Shown here: one piece after another, positions 49,213 through 59,820 of the stretch | Numbering within the stretch: the stretch's first letter is position 1 | Layout: each line of letters opens with the position of its first letter | DNA from: Cyclobacterium qasimii M12-11B | Lineage (GTDB): Bacteria; Bacteroidota; Bacteroidia; Cytophagales; Cyclobacteriaceae | DNA length: 64,000 bases | Direction of reading: 5' to 3' | Assembly (NCBI RefSeq): GCF_000427295.1 | Contig: NZ_ATNM01000118.1 | Span: 1-64,000 of the forward strand | Notes under the pieces: model-generated | What the model saw: only the letters and a program-made list of their open reading frames with translations | What the model was told of the DNA's origin: nothing | The model's database searches: none | Position numbers and translations under genes: made by a program

Positions 49213-50106
49213 AGTGTAGTTTTTAATAGACATTTAAAGGTTGAACGGTTTCTAATCTTAATTTGAATTTTAAAGTTATAATTTTTTCGGCTCAAATTAC
49301 AAATGAATCCATTATAATTTCTAAGAATTTGTTACAAATCATCTCGACACATCCATTTGGTGCAAGCTAATCCATTGAAATTGGCCTTGTTCACTATTCT
49401 ACAATATAGGTAAAAAAAAATTAAACAGGTGAACTTTCTCTAAAATAGCTAAAATACGTTTCTAAAGGCTATTAAAACTCTTAATTTTTTAGTCTGAACT
49501 AGGTGAAACACCTTCAAAAGTCAAACAAAATATATATTATCTGATTATTAATCAACCCTTTGGTTGTATAAAATCACTTCTAAAAGTCAACTTTAAGAAG
49601 GCCACTTTCTACATAATAAAAAGGGAATCCTATTATAAACACCGCGAATAAATTCCTTTTGATGCGCTTATTCGTTGCCCCTATTATAAAATCCGAATCC
49701 AGCTGTCCCTTATCTATTTTAAAAGATTGATCCGGTTTAACTAAGTTTTCATGCTTCACCTATCCCCCAAATTAATTCTTGCAAATCGGAAGAAAATAGC
49801 TTCGCTTATTTGATTGAAATATTGTTTATGGGGAACGTTAATCAAAACCAACCTCAAATTCCTTTTGCTTTCTTACCAAGAAGAGACTCGAAACCTCAAA
49901 AACATAAGGTGATATTGACCGTTTTTTGGATTGTTCCACCTTCTCAACACTCAGAAATGCCCAGGTAGTTTTAGCAAATTACTTTCATTATCTCAACCAG
50001 GTTGAAATGGAAGGAAGCATTCTAAAAGAGCCACTTCATCACTGATTCCTGATTTCAGTATTATTGAAGTCGGCTATTTTTATTCTACTTTTGTCAATTC
50101 TTCAAT
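49213..50106. other. Long intergenic region between exbB and the methyltransferase
   Basis: About 890 bases of AT-rich DNA between divergent genes. It must contain the exb operon promoter and the methyltransferase promoter. I found no ORF, RNA gene, repeat or strong palindrome worth naming. Its length is unusual in this compact window. Confidence 0.35.
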
Positions 50107-50136
50107 TTGATCTTTGAATACCGAATGATTAATTCT

Positions 50137-51084
50137 ATGACAACATGTGAGATTTGCCAATCCAATGACTTTTCTTCTATTGAAGCCAAAGAACGAATGT
50201 TTGGCACTAGTGATACTTTTACTTACGCAGAATGTAATTCCTGTAAATCTCTGTTTTTATTGGATCCCCCTGCTGATCTTGGCAAATACTATCCTTCCAA
50301 TTATTATTCCTTTGGCGAGTTCAATAGTAGCAATCCATTTTTAGGCCTATTGAAAAAATTAAGGTACAAGGCCTTTACATACGGTATATCTATTAGTCCA
50401 CCCGTTTATTTTGATTGGCTTTCACCTCTTAAATTAACCAAAAACAGTAAAATCGCGGATATTGGATGTGGAAATGGGCAACTTCTGGCCGAGCTGTCCT
50501 ATTGTGGGTTTAAATCACTCCATGGTTATGATCCTTTTGTGGAAGAAAATTATATAGCTAAAAGGTTCTCCATAAGGAAAAAAGATTTTTTTGAAATTGA
50601 AGAAACCTATGATCTCATAATGTTTCATCATTCTTTCGAGCATTTGCCCAATGCTATTGAAGTTTTTGAAAACCTGACAAAAATTTTAAATCCTGGTGGA
50701 GAGGTGTTGATCAGAGTCCCTGTCACCGATGGACAGGTCTGGAAAGAGGAAAAAGAATACTGGTTTCAACTTGATGCTCCTCGACATTTATTTATTCCAA
50801 ACACCAAATCCATGCAGATTTTGGGAGATAAGTTTGGCCTAGAGCTATTCAACACCACATTTGACAGCATGGACAGTCAATTTTGGGGAACAGCATTGTA
50901 TAAGAAAGGAAAGCCCTTGATGGGTTCAAATATCGAAGAAGAGTTTAGCAAAGAAGAATTGGCCGATTTTAGAAAAAAAGCCAATCACTATAATAAGGAG
51001 AAAATTGGCGACCAGGCTTGTTTTATTTTAGGAAGAAAGAAGCCTGAAATATTTGAACCCATTGAAATAAGAATGCAGGATTAG
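50137..51084 (+). CDS. Class I SAM-dependent methyltransferase with zinc-ribbon-like N-terminus
   Basis: A ~315-residue protein. The first 40 residues hold a CEIC...CNSCKSL pair typical of a zinc ribbon, followed by PADLGKYYPSNYYSF. The SAM-binding motif I is ADIGCGNGQLLAELSYCG, and motif II-like text is LIMFHHSFEHLPNAIEVFEN. It resembles methyltransferases of the Methyltransf_23 group that act on sugars or small molecules in surface-glycan gene sets. I prefer the ATG at 50137 (MTTCEICQS) over 50107. The gene stands alone. Confidence 0.84.
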   Translation: MTTCEICQSNDFSSIEAKERMFGTSDTFTYAECNSCKSLFLLDPPADLGKYYPSNYYSFGEFNSSNPFLGLLKKLRYKAFTYGISISPPVYFDWLSPLKLTKNSKIADIGCGNGQLLAELSYCGFKSLHGYDPFVEENYIAKRFSIRKKDFFEIEETYDLIMFHHSFEHLPNAIEVFENLTKILNPGGEVLIRVPVTDGQVWKEEKEYWFQLDAPRHLFIPNTKSMQILGDKFGLELFNTTFDSMDSQFWGTALYKKGKPLMGSNIEEEFSKEELADFRKKANHYNKEKIGDQACFILGRKKPEIFEPIEIRMQD

Positions 51085-51285
51085 GTTGAATTAAAAAACC
51101 ATCTAATTCTCAATGAACACCCCTTTTATATGAGTCTGAGCTAGGAAAGTCAATGGCAATCCCTCCTAGTTAGAGAATCTCATTACTCCCAGCACTCCAG
51201 TAGCCAAAGGCCTTCCTATGACAATTTTGATAGTAAAATTAGACAGCACCTTAACTTGTACATTTATCTCTTAATGGTGCACCAT

Positions 51286-51319
51286 AAAAAAACCTGAGGA
51301 GATTTCTCCACAGGTTTTT
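51286..51319. terminator. Terminator of the mannan utilisation operon
   Basis: AAAAACCTG (51288-51296) pairs with CAGGTTTTT (51311-51319), with an inner GGAG/CTCC extension. On the minus strand it follows the mannanase stop by ~42 bases and carries a T-tract. Confidence 0.8.
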
Positions 51320-51361
51320 AAATTAATTCTCGAATCGATCTTCCAAGAGGAAATCACTAAG

Positions 51362-52555
51362 TTAATTAACTGTGATGTTCTCGGCCATGGTATACATATC
51401 AGGTAAGTCCTTGCTGAATAAAGTAAATGAACTATTATAAAACTCCTTAAAGTCAGCAGCAGAGCTGTGCTGTGCCCATGGGCCATAGTAATGGTGCCCC
51501 TGTTGGGTTGGATCGTACTTGTTCCTCCACATGATCACCATTGATATGTCTTTGCCAATGATGGGGGTAAGCATCTCCTTTGTCCAGTATTTAGAATATT
51601 CATTCCCCGAACCATCCCGAACACCTTCTATTCCTGTTTCTGTAATCCCTACAGGCTTCATCTTTTGCTTACCAAGGCTTTCAAGGTTGGACACGTTGGT
51701 AGCCAGAGAGGCAGTATTCGTCCCATGGTAGCTGTCCATCCCAATAAAGTCCACATAATCATCTCCAGGCCATCGGTAAAGAAGTCTATCCAGCGTGGAT
51801 GGACTGTCTAATTGAGGAGAAATTGCAAATATTAGGTTATGCACTCCTTTGTCCTGAATGAGGTAATCAACAGTAAACTTCCAAAAATCAATAAACTCAT
51901 CCTGGGTAGTAGCACTACTCCCCCACCATGACCAGGTCTGTGTATGTTCATGGTAAGGCCTGAAAATAATTGGAATCAGGTCGCCTTCTTCGTCTTTTAA
52001 TTCAACCATAAACGCAGCAAGCCTGTCAAGCCAGCCTTTGTATTTTGAATTAGTGGCACTGCCTTCAGTTAAAATTTCCTTCACCACCTGATTGCTGGAA
52101 TTGTCCCATGAATCTCCACCAGTCAAGGGATTATTAAGGTGAGCACAGGCCGTTATAACTTCCCCCCTACTTCTAGCTTCAAGAATCGTCCTTTTACGGT
52201 CGTCGTTCAAGTCATCTGTGGCATGTCTATCATCCATGATCTGCGCAAAATCCAAACTATAAACCCCAGGGAAGTCCCCCACTATTTCTTTGGTGTCAGA
52301 TCCTCCTGAATCCGTGTACCACATCCTTCCATATAACAAATCATCATGGTGTCCAAACATAAACCCTTTCGATTGGAGTGCCCAAAGATTTGAATACAGC
52401 GCTTTTGTTTTCTCGGTAGCATTTTTATCTACCAGCGTTAATTTCACCTCTTCCGGCGGTTTTGTTCCCGGTTGCTTGATTACTGGATCCTCCACAGAAG
52501 TACAACCAGTATTCAAAACAAAGGGTATAATTAAGAATATTTTCGGTAATTTCAT
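51362..52555 (-). CDS. GH26 beta-mannanase lipoprotein
   Basis: A ~397-residue lipoprotein (IIPFVLNTGC, lipidated Cys near residue 18) with a GH26 TIM-barrel catalytic domain. The acid/base Glu is in FRPYHEHTQTWSWWG, the nucleophile Glu in VGITETGIEG, and FMFGHHDDLLYG near the start is also typical of GH26. Such enzymes cleave internal beta-1,4-mannosidic bonds of mannan, glucomannan or galactomannan, and surface-anchored forms start extracellular breakdown. I use the ATG at 52555; an in-frame TTG at 52564 is the alternative. It is the last gene of the sigma-controlled SusCD locus. Confidence 0.92.
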   Translation of the reverse strand: MKLPKIFLIIPFVLNTGCTSVEDPVIKQPGTKPPEEVKLTLVDKNATEKTKALYSNLWALQSKGFMFGHHDDLLYGRMWYTDSGGSDTKEIVGDFPGVYSLDFAQIMDDRHATDDLNDDRKRTILEARSRGEVITACAHLNNPLTGGDSWDNSSNQVVKEILTEGSATNSKYKGWLDRLAAFMVELKDEEGDLIPIIFRPYHEHTQTWSWWGSSATTQDEFIDFWKFTVDYLIQDKGVHNLIFAISPQLDSPSTLDRLLYRWPGDDYVDFIGMDSYHGTNTASLATNVSNLESLGKQKMKPVGITETGIEGVRDGSGNEYSKYWTKEMLTPIIGKDISMVIMWRNKYDPTQQGHHYYGPWAQHSSAADFKEFYNSSFTLFSKDLPDMYTMAENITVN

Positions 52556-52642
52556 TTCAAACAAATTATCAGTTTCCTTAAAGATTACTAGTTTAAAAGA
52601 ACAGGTTCAAGCATAACTGGTGCTTTAAAACCTATTGTATTG

Positions 52643-53599
52643 TTAATCGACTTTCTCCAAATCAACCCAATACCTCCTGGGACGTTTAACAAACTTATCG
52701 TAATCACTATAAATGCTATTCCAATCATCTGTACCAATCAAATTAAAAGCAAATGCATAGTTTTCTACAGTTTTCGATGTCCCATTTCCTAAATCTTCTG
52801 TGATAGCGCCTTCAATAAATTGCCCAGTTGTAGTAGTCCCATCCGCAAAAGTGAATGTAACTATTCCGGTGGCATAATTTCGCAGCCATGTACCTTCTTC
52901 TTTTGGGATTTTTCTGTAAAAACCGTTTAGGTCAGTCGCTGGATAATTGCCAAAAGCTACTTGTTGAAAATCGGCATACCTATTGTCTTCTCCTGCATCA
53001 TTTGTGATTTTACCAAAGCTATTCCCATCATCAGTGAAGCCATCAAGGGCGAGGGTTATGCTATTGTCAAGCTCTGCTTCAGGGCCTCCTGAAGGCAACC
53101 ATACCCATGGTTTATTAGTCATAGCCGTAACTCCTCCACCACCATATTCTGGACCCGTACCTCCATAGACAATCAAATTGCTGACAGTATAGGTTCCAAG
53201 AATCGTTTCTTCAAAAGGTTCTGCTATCACAGTATAAACCCTGGATTTCCCTGTTGGCGAATTTACTGTAATGGTACTGCTGTTGCTTTCATTTTCAAAG
53301 TTTAAGGTTTCACCTGACTTTGCTGATGCTTCAGCACCATAAGAAAGCACCAAAGAGCTAATTTTCACACTGCTTAAATCAGCAACAGCACCCGTGTTAA
53401 TTCCCAGCATGATGGTACCAATCTGGTCGTCTACCCGGGTTATTTGTTCTTTCCCTACCTGATTTTCAAATTTGATGGTCAAGATGCTTCTTTCATTGTT
53501 CCAATTGCCTTCTTCAAACTCATCAAAAGGATTCTTCACGCAGGACAGCTGGGTGAATACTATCACCAGCAGAAATATTTTACTTATATATAGTTTCAT
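52643..53599 (-). CDS. Surface lipoprotein, probable glycan-binding protein of the mannan locus
   Basis: A ~318-residue lipoprotein (LLVIVFTQLSC; Cys near residue 17). Residues ~40-130 form an immunoglobulin-like domain (SILTIKFENQVGKEQI and the TITVNSPTGKSRVYTVIA strand). The rest is rich in Gly, Trp and Tyr (GGTGPEYGGGGV, WVWLPSGGPEAE), a pattern of beta-sandwich glycan binders. It occupies the usual position of a SusE/F-like surface glycan-binding protein between SusD and the mannanase. Binding is inferred. I start at 53599, though 53611 is an alternative ATG. Confidence 0.78.
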   Translation of the reverse strand: MKLYISKIFLLVIVFTQLSCVKNPFDEFEEGNWNNERSILTIKFENQVGKEQITRVDDQIGTIMLGINTGAVADLSSVKISSLVLSYGAEASAKSGETLNFENESNSSTITVNSPTGKSRVYTVIAEPFEETILGTYTVSNLIVYGGTGPEYGGGGVTAMTNKPWVWLPSGGPEAELDNSITLALDGFTDDGNSFGKITNDAGEDNRYADFQQVAFGNYPATDLNGFYRKIPKEEGTWLRNYATGIVTFTFADGTTTTGQFIEGAITEDLGNGTSKTVENYAFAFNLIGTDDWNSIYSDYDKFVKRPRRYWVDLEKVD

Positions 53600-53624
53600 G
53601 GTATAAGACATTTTGGGTAAAATT

Positions 53625-55118
53625 TTACAAGGCTTGATTCAAGTCAATTTCAATTTGTGGCAGTGGATAAAAGGCCACTTGCTCATCCGTCAATTCAGCA
53701 GCTTCATCAATTAATTTGTTGACCCTGTTAAACCTACGCAAATCATACATCCTGTTGCCTTCGTACATCAGTTCCCAGCTGCGCTCATTCCATACTGCTT
53801 CCCTAAAGTCTTCATTGGAAAGTCCAGGGATTAAGTCTCCTAAACCAGCCCTGTTTCGAATAAAATTAATCATTTCATACGCTTTCGCATTTGGTCCCGC
53901 AGCTTCGGCATAAATCATAGCTACCTCAGAAAACCTAATCAAAAAAGGTTTGGTACTTGTCTTGTCCTGGATATAGTGTGGGTCTACATATTTCCTGGTA
54001 AACCGATAAGGAATAGCCCCTGGATATGTGGCGATCTCCTCACCAGATTTATCGTAAACAACAGAAATCAGCAGTTCACTTCCACGCTTATCAGAATCAT
54101 CGAAGGTTTCATAAAAGGACTCCTTAGTCTGAAAAACGCTCCATCCATCATGGGATTCTGTAAATGTTCCATTGCCGTTGTCCAAATAAATAGCCGAACC
54201 AGCGATATAAGGAATGAAAAGTTTGGAGATTTTAGAGTAATCCCCTTCGATAGTCCCACTTCTATCCATGGACATTAAGAAGATGTGCTCTGGGCCTCTA
54301 GGCTGATCCACATCATAGATGTCCAATAAATTATCATCAAAGGCATAAGTATTCTGGTTGCTAATCACCTCATTGGCAAAATAAGCGGCACTGTCATACA
54401 TTGTATTGACCTCTCTACGGCTACTATTGTATTGAGGTACATTATGGTTCTTTGAAGAGGCCATGTGTAAGTAAACCTTTGCCGCCAAGGCCTGGGCAGC
54501 AACTTTATCGGCCCTACCTGTAGCCCTGTTCACTTCCAATAATTCAATCGCTTTTTTGCAATCTGCTAATATAAGGTCATACACCTGATCCAGATCAGTA
54601 GCCAATGGGGCCGAAGTTTGGTCAAGCGTTCCCACAAAAGAGGTATGCAGGGGCACTTTTCCGAAATTCCGAACCAGATTAAAATAACTCCAGGCCCTTA
54701 AGAAGTGTGCTTCCCCCAGGTATTTACCTTTGGCCGATTCTTCAATTGTTGAATTTGGAATTACGTCTAGTATAGCGTTGGTTCTGTTGATAGCGATATA
54801 GGCATATTTGAAGAAATTCACCAAACTTCTGTTCGTCGAGAAATTGGCAACCTTCCAGTTGCTCAGATCTTGTGCATCTGCACCTTCATCTGCCTTAGGA
54901 TTACATTCGTCAGAAGGCATGTCACCAAGTAGGAACACGGTTCTAGAATACTCTAAGAAGGTTAAGGCATCATAAGCATAGGTAATAGCAGCTTCTGCAT
55001 CTTCGACTGTATTGTAAAAGTTATCCTCTGAATAGAACCCATAGGGTTCTTCACTTAGGTCGCATGCGTTGATCGTAAGCAGACCAAATAGAACGAGTAT
55101 ATATTTTTGAAATTTCAT
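53625..55118 (-). CDS. susD: SusD/RagB-family outer membrane lipoprotein
   Basis: A 497-residue SusD-like protein that captures oligosaccharides for its SusC partner. The lipobox is GLLTINAC (Cys near residue 19). The N-terminal segment VEDAEAAITYAYDAL, the tetratricopeptide-like EAHFLRAWSYFNLVRNFGKVPL and the C-terminal RNRAGLGDLIPGLS and NERSWELMYEGNRMYDLRRF are family hallmarks. It starts 13 bases after the susC stop and is followed by the surface lipoprotein, so the pair belongs to one operon. Linkage to GH26 indicates a mannan substrate. Confidence 0.95.
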   Translation of the reverse strand: MKFQKYILVLFGLLTINACDLSEEPYGFYSEDNFYNTVEDAEAAITYAYDALTFLEYSRTVFLLGDMPSDECNPKADEGADAQDLSNWKVANFSTNRSLVNFFKYAYIAINRTNAILDVIPNSTIEESAKGKYLGEAHFLRAWSYFNLVRNFGKVPLHTSFVGTLDQTSAPLATDLDQVYDLILADCKKAIELLEVNRATGRADKVAAQALAAKVYLHMASSKNHNVPQYNSSRREVNTMYDSAAYFANEVISNQNTYAFDDNLLDIYDVDQPRGPEHIFLMSMDRSGTIEGDYSKISKLFIPYIAGSAIYLDNGNGTFTESHDGWSVFQTKESFYETFDDSDKRGSELLISVVYDKSGEEIATYPGAIPYRFTRKYVDPHYIQDKTSTKPFLIRFSEVAMIYAEAAGPNAKAYEMINFIRNRAGLGDLIPGLSNEDFREAVWNERSWELMYEGNRMYDLRRFNRVNKLIDEAAELTDEQVAFYPLPQIEIDLNQAL

Positions 55119-55130
55119 GAGTGAGTTCTT

Positions 55131-58100
55131 TTAAAATGTCAAATTCAAACCAGCAGTCCATTGTCTTAATCGAGGATAACCTCCCCAATACCTACCATCT
55201 GTCCCTACTTCAGGGTCATATCCATTGAATTTGGAGAAGGTAAAGAGATTGGATGCATTCATAGAAATTCGAAGACGCATCGATTTAGGTAGGTCAAAAT
55301 TATAACCCATGTTTAGGTTTTGGATCCTTACAAAAGAGCCATCTTCTATCCACCAATCCGAGAATTTCACCTGTCTCCCGTCTTTCAGACTAGGATACAT
55401 GTTGGTCGGATTGTCAAGAGTCCATCTAAATGGGGTAATACTAGGCTGGTCAAACGCGTGGGTATTTAAGACATCATTGCCAAAAACGCCGTTTAGAAAT
55501 ATGCTTATATCGAATTTTTTGTAAGTCAGAGCCAGGTTTAAACTGGCGAGGAAATCGGGATTAGGATTACCAATGATCGTCCGATCGTTTTCATCCACCG
55601 ACCCATCACCATTAATGTCCACATATTTGAATTCTCCAGGCTGGGCAAGGTCACCGTCCAGGCCAGTAAGCACGCCTTCCTCAAGCGATTGAATTATGCC
55701 ATCAACTTTGTAACCATAAAAAACATTTACAGGCTGGCCTACCGCCAATAGATTTGGGAACCCTCTGAACTGTTCAATACTATTGCCTGAATACTGGAAC
55801 TGCATCCCCGTATTTGGGTCAGTGATAAGTCCAGATTCCTGTGGATTCCCGAGGCTTGTCACTTCATTTCTGTTTTGGAAATAGATCAAGGTAGCATTCA
55901 AATTGAGATCTTTGGTTTGAATCAAATCACTACCAACGGTAAGCTCAATTCCTCTATTTATGATAGAGCCGTTATTGATCCACATTCTGTCATATCCTGA
56001 AGAAAGCGCCAGTATTCTTTCTTGTAGCAAGTCATCAGTGTTCTTTTGATAATAATCAAAAGTGACATTTAATTTGCTGTCAAAAAGTGAGAAATCAACC
56101 CCCGCATCAATCTGAGCGGTGGTTTCCCATTTTAGGTCTGGATTAGGTATACCGCCCCATAACACTTCAATTCCTGACTGTCCGGTACGGCCTACTTCTA
56201 TACCCGGACCTATTGAAGTGATCCAATTTCCATTATTGAAATAATTGCTAACGCCATATCTGCTTAGCGTTTGATAAGGCGAGATCCCCTGGTTACCTGA
56301 AATACCATAACTCAATCTGAATTTCAGTTGATCGAATACATTCATTTCCCTCACAAATCCCTCTTCGTGGGCTTTCCAGCTTAATGCTCCTGAAGGAAAA
56401 AATGCCCATTTGTTGTTTTGTCCAAATTTAGATGAACCATCCGCTCTTGAAGTAAAGGTCATTAAGTATTTTTCGTCATAGGTATAATTGAACCTAAAGA
56501 TCCCAGACACTAATTCAGATGCGACCAATCCATTGCTTACTCTATTTAGCTCCAGATTCCCTGCCCCTAAATTTTCATTGTTGAGTGTTTCATTGACAAA
56601 GTCAAATGCGCCAAGATTAGAAGTCCTTGATTCATCATTTTGATAAGAGTATCCCAAAGTAGAACCAAAGTCATGCTTTCCGAAAACTTTTCTATAATTG
56701 GCAAATGTCTCACTAACCACAGTACTTCCCTGCCAGTTGTTGATATAGGCAGCTCCGTTATTAAATTCTCCTGGTTGGGTATAGCGCTTAGGCTGATACA
56801 CGTCATTGATGCTTGTTCCATACTTGAAGTTTAACCGGGAATTAATTGTAACGGAAGGAATAACTTCCCATTCAACATCCAAAAAAGAGAGTAAATCAAG
56901 TGTCTTGGATTCATTCTTTCGATTTTTTGTAATTGCTACAGGATGATCAAAATCCATGCTATTGAGAAGGTAATAATCACCTGTTTCATCATAAACGGGC
57001 CATATAGGACTTCTCCAAAAGGCCAAATCTCCATTGGCATTTCTTTTGCCTTTGGTCAGAATATTAGAGAAAGTGATTTTCAGGTTATCCAATACGCGAT
57101 GGCTGATGCTAAAGTTTGTGTTGATTTTTGAATAATCATCTTCAATCTGAATCCCTTTGTCAGTAAAATAGGAAGCGCTAAGGTTAAAATTGGTCCTTTC
57201 ATTGCTACTGGCAACAGAAAACGTAGTATTGTTAGAGATAGGAGCATCTCTGAATACGATTTGATCCCATTGTGTATTGTGAGGCCATTCTCCGCTTGAC
57301 AGTTCTTCTATAGATGGGTAGTATATACCTGATGGAGAAACCTCACCAATAAATATAGGTTCAAATCCGCCATTTGCCCTTCCTTCATTGTGTAGCTCTG
57401 CCAATAAAGTAGGGTCTCTCCAAAGGTTAAGTTCTGAAGTGAACTCAGAAATGGTCATTTGCTGCCGAATACCAAAAGTTGTTTCTCCTTGCTTTGCTTT
57501 TTTTGTAGTGATAATAATGACTCCATTGGCACCTCTTGAACCATAAATAGCCGAAGCAGAAGCATCCTTTAAAACTTCAACAGATGCTATGTCTGCCGGG
57601 TTTATTTGTTTCAATTCTCCAGCATCACCTAGAGGAAAGCCATTTACCACTACTAAAGGTGAGTTTTGATCCTCTAAGTGAACTTCCTCCACGTATTCTC
57701 ACTGTAGATCCTGCACCAGGATCTTGGGATGGGTTGATGATTTGCAAACCCGCTGCCCGTCCCTGAAGTACTCTTTCTACTGAATTGGCAGGAATATCCC
57801 TCACCTCTTCCATCTCTACCTGAGCCACAGAACCGGTTAAGTCCTCTTTCTTCACTACACCATAACCTATCACAACTACTTCGTCCAGGCTCTGCATGTC
57901 TTCTTGAAGTACAATAGTCAGTATTGAACGATTTGCGACTGGCACCTCCTGGTTTAAATAGCCGATAAAGGAAACCACTAAAATGGCACCCTCTTCAGGT
58001 ACATTCAGGGAAAATTTACCATCTAAATCTGTAACAGTCCCGACATTTGTTCCTTTGAGAAGGACGGTTGCTCCTGGAATGGTTTTTCCATCAGGAGAAG

Positions 58101-58524
58101 TTACAGTACCAGTTATTGAGACCTCTTTAATCGATATTTCGACATTATTTCCCAATGTAGCTGTAGAACTTACACTGATGATATTATTGATCTGTTTGAA
58201 TTTCACTTTGTTTTCTTTTGCTATTTTTAGCAAAAGATCCTCCATGGTGAGGGTTTGTTTGACTAGTGAAAATCGTTTGTCTAGAAATGAATCCTTTGTG
58301 TCGTACACAAACACAAAAGGCGTTTTCTCTTCCAACTTGGAAAAGAGTTGGCTAAGTTTTTCACTTTCAAAGCCAATGCTAACTTGAACATCTTTTACAC
58401 TCTTTATATTTTGTGCATTTATTTCAGTGGCTGAAAGCACATTTATAAATATAACCTGCAAAAGAAGACCAAATACTGAATAGGTCATTCCCATGAGTAG
58501 TAGTTTTAGTACTCGTTTTTTCAT
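55131..58524 (-). CDS. susC: SusC/RagA TonB-dependent transporter with STN domain, frameshifted
   Basis: A TonB-linked outer membrane oligosaccharide transporter of ~1130 residues. The N-terminal part has a signal, an STN (secretin/TonB N-terminal) domain ([20 protein letters not shown]), a carboxypeptidase-like CnaB domain ([20 protein letters not shown]) and the plug start ([10 protein letters not shown]). A frame break follows SLRGS, where the plus strand shows TTTT at 57664-57667. Removing one base yields [18 protein letters not shown], continuing into the plug ([19 protein letters not shown]) and barrel. The STN domain implies signalling to the FecR/sigma pair encoded upstream. The break is a likely consensus insertion. 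Confidence 0.94.
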
Positions 58525-58575
58525 AAATTTGTTAGGTTTATTGTTAAATTATTAAGGGCAATGAATCGTAATACA

Positions 58576-58609
58576 CCGTATTGATTGGCGGATCAATACG
58601 GTTTTTTTT
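58576..58609 (+). terminator. Hairpin between fecR and susC, T-tract on the plus strand
   Basis: CCGTATTGAT (58576-58585) pairs with ATCAATACGG (58592-58601) around TGGCGG and is followed by eight T. The T-tract is on the plus strand, so it would stop antisense transcription entering fecR rather than the sense transcript. In the sense direction it is a stable stem preceded by A8. Confidence 0.6.
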
Positions 58610-58629
58610 AAAATTTTATCAATACTTCA

Positions 58630-59673
58630 TCAGTTAAATATTAGGGTGAGCTTTTTTTCCTTTAATTCGTATTTGAATTCTTTATTATAGGAGATTGCAT
58701 CCAATACATTGGTTAAATATTCATTTTCAAATGTCCCTACCAAATTCCAGTCATTTTGAGGGACGCCTTTTATTTCTACTGAAACACCATACCAGCGACT
58801 TATTTCTGTTACAAAATCTTCCAGGTTGTTGCTATCAAAAATGAGTTTTCCATTTTTCCAGGAAATGGCTTTATCAAACATTGCCCTGTGGTCTTCTCTT
58901 GAAAATTCCCTGAAAATCTGTAGCTGTTTTGAATAAGAAACACCATGATCAGGTTGGACCAACACAGCATTTTCATTCTGTTCGTCAGATACGTTAATGG
59001 ATCCTTCCAACAGTGCAATATTAATTTCTTGCTGGCCCTTATAGGCATTGACATTAAACTTGGTCCCCAATACTTTGACTTGCACATTTTCAGCAATGAC
59101 TTTAAATGGACGTAAACTATCATGCAAAACATCAAAAAAGGCCTCTCCTTCTAAATGAACAATCCTCACAGAATCAGGAAATGTTTCAGGAAATGTGATT
59201 TTACTGTCTGCATTCAACCATACTTTGGAACCATCTGGTAACTGGGTTTGAGATTTCTGGCCTATGGGGTTGTATTTCTCTATTGCGATATAGGTATAAG
59301 CATTCTCAATTTCCTCAGGAGGAAATAAATTTTCACGTTGTAGGTAAACAATTGTGGCTGCTAACAATAATAAAATAGCTGCTGCAACTCTAACCCAGTA
59401 AAACGGTCTGGCGATAGGTTTGGGCTTGTTTTTTACCGTTGCCGTACCTTGAGAATCCTGGTATTGCTTCCATATCTTATCTTTCTGAAACGCATGGCTG
59501 ATCAATTGAGGATCCTTGGTCCTCCCTTCCCAGTATTTTTTAAGCTGATCAAATTGGTATTGATGGAGTGGGTTTTCTTTTACCCAGTCCATCACCTCAT
59601 TTTTTTCAGTTTGGTTGGCTTTGCCTGCTAAATAGCGGAGCAGCCTCAAATTCATGTCTTTTTTTTCGTCCAT
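58630..59673 (-). CDS. FecR-family anti-sigma factor
   Basis: A 347-residue single-pass inner-membrane regulator. Residues ~1-75 are the cytoplasmic sigma-binding part, a helix (WVRVAAAILLLLAATIVYL, ~93-111) crosses the membrane, and the periplasmic FecR domain includes SQTQLPDGSKVWLNADSKIT and IVHLEGEAFFDV. The C-terminal part ends with NLEDFVTEISRWYGVSVEIK, a DUF4974-like domain that contacts STN. It holds the ECF sigma factor inactive until SusC senses its ligand. It lies between sigma and susC on the same strand. Confidence 0.93.
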   Translation of the reverse strand: MDEKKDMNLRLLRYLAGKANQTEKNEVMDWVKENPLHQYQFDQLKKYWEGRTKDPQLISHAFQKDKIWKQYQDSQGTATVKNKPKPIARPFYWVRVAAAILLLLAATIVYLQRENLFPPEEIENAYTYIAIEKYNPIGQKSQTQLPDGSKVWLNADSKITFPETFPDSVRIVHLEGEAFFDVLHDSLRPFKVIAENVQVKVLGTKFNVNAYKGQQEINIALLEGSINVSDEQNENAVLVQPDHGVSYSKQLQIFREFSREDHRAMFDKAISWKNGKLIFDSNNLEDFVTEISRWYGVSVEIKGVPQNDWNLVGTFENEYLTNVLDAISYNKEFKYELKEKKLTLIFN

Positions 59674-59820
59674 TTAGGAATAGGTCCTACGTGTAGCAAT
59701 AAAGACACTGAACTCAGAAAAATCCCGTAATGAAATAGTAATTAATTTTAATACCAGAGAATTAAAACACCTAAGACACTCATTAACAACTTATTAATTT
59801 TAAAAAAAATAGTATCACAC

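Noticed and set aside
49213-50106. Hidden gene or RNA in the long exbB-methyltransferase gap
   Set aside because: No frame, tRNA-like fold or repeat could be supported by reading the sequence.
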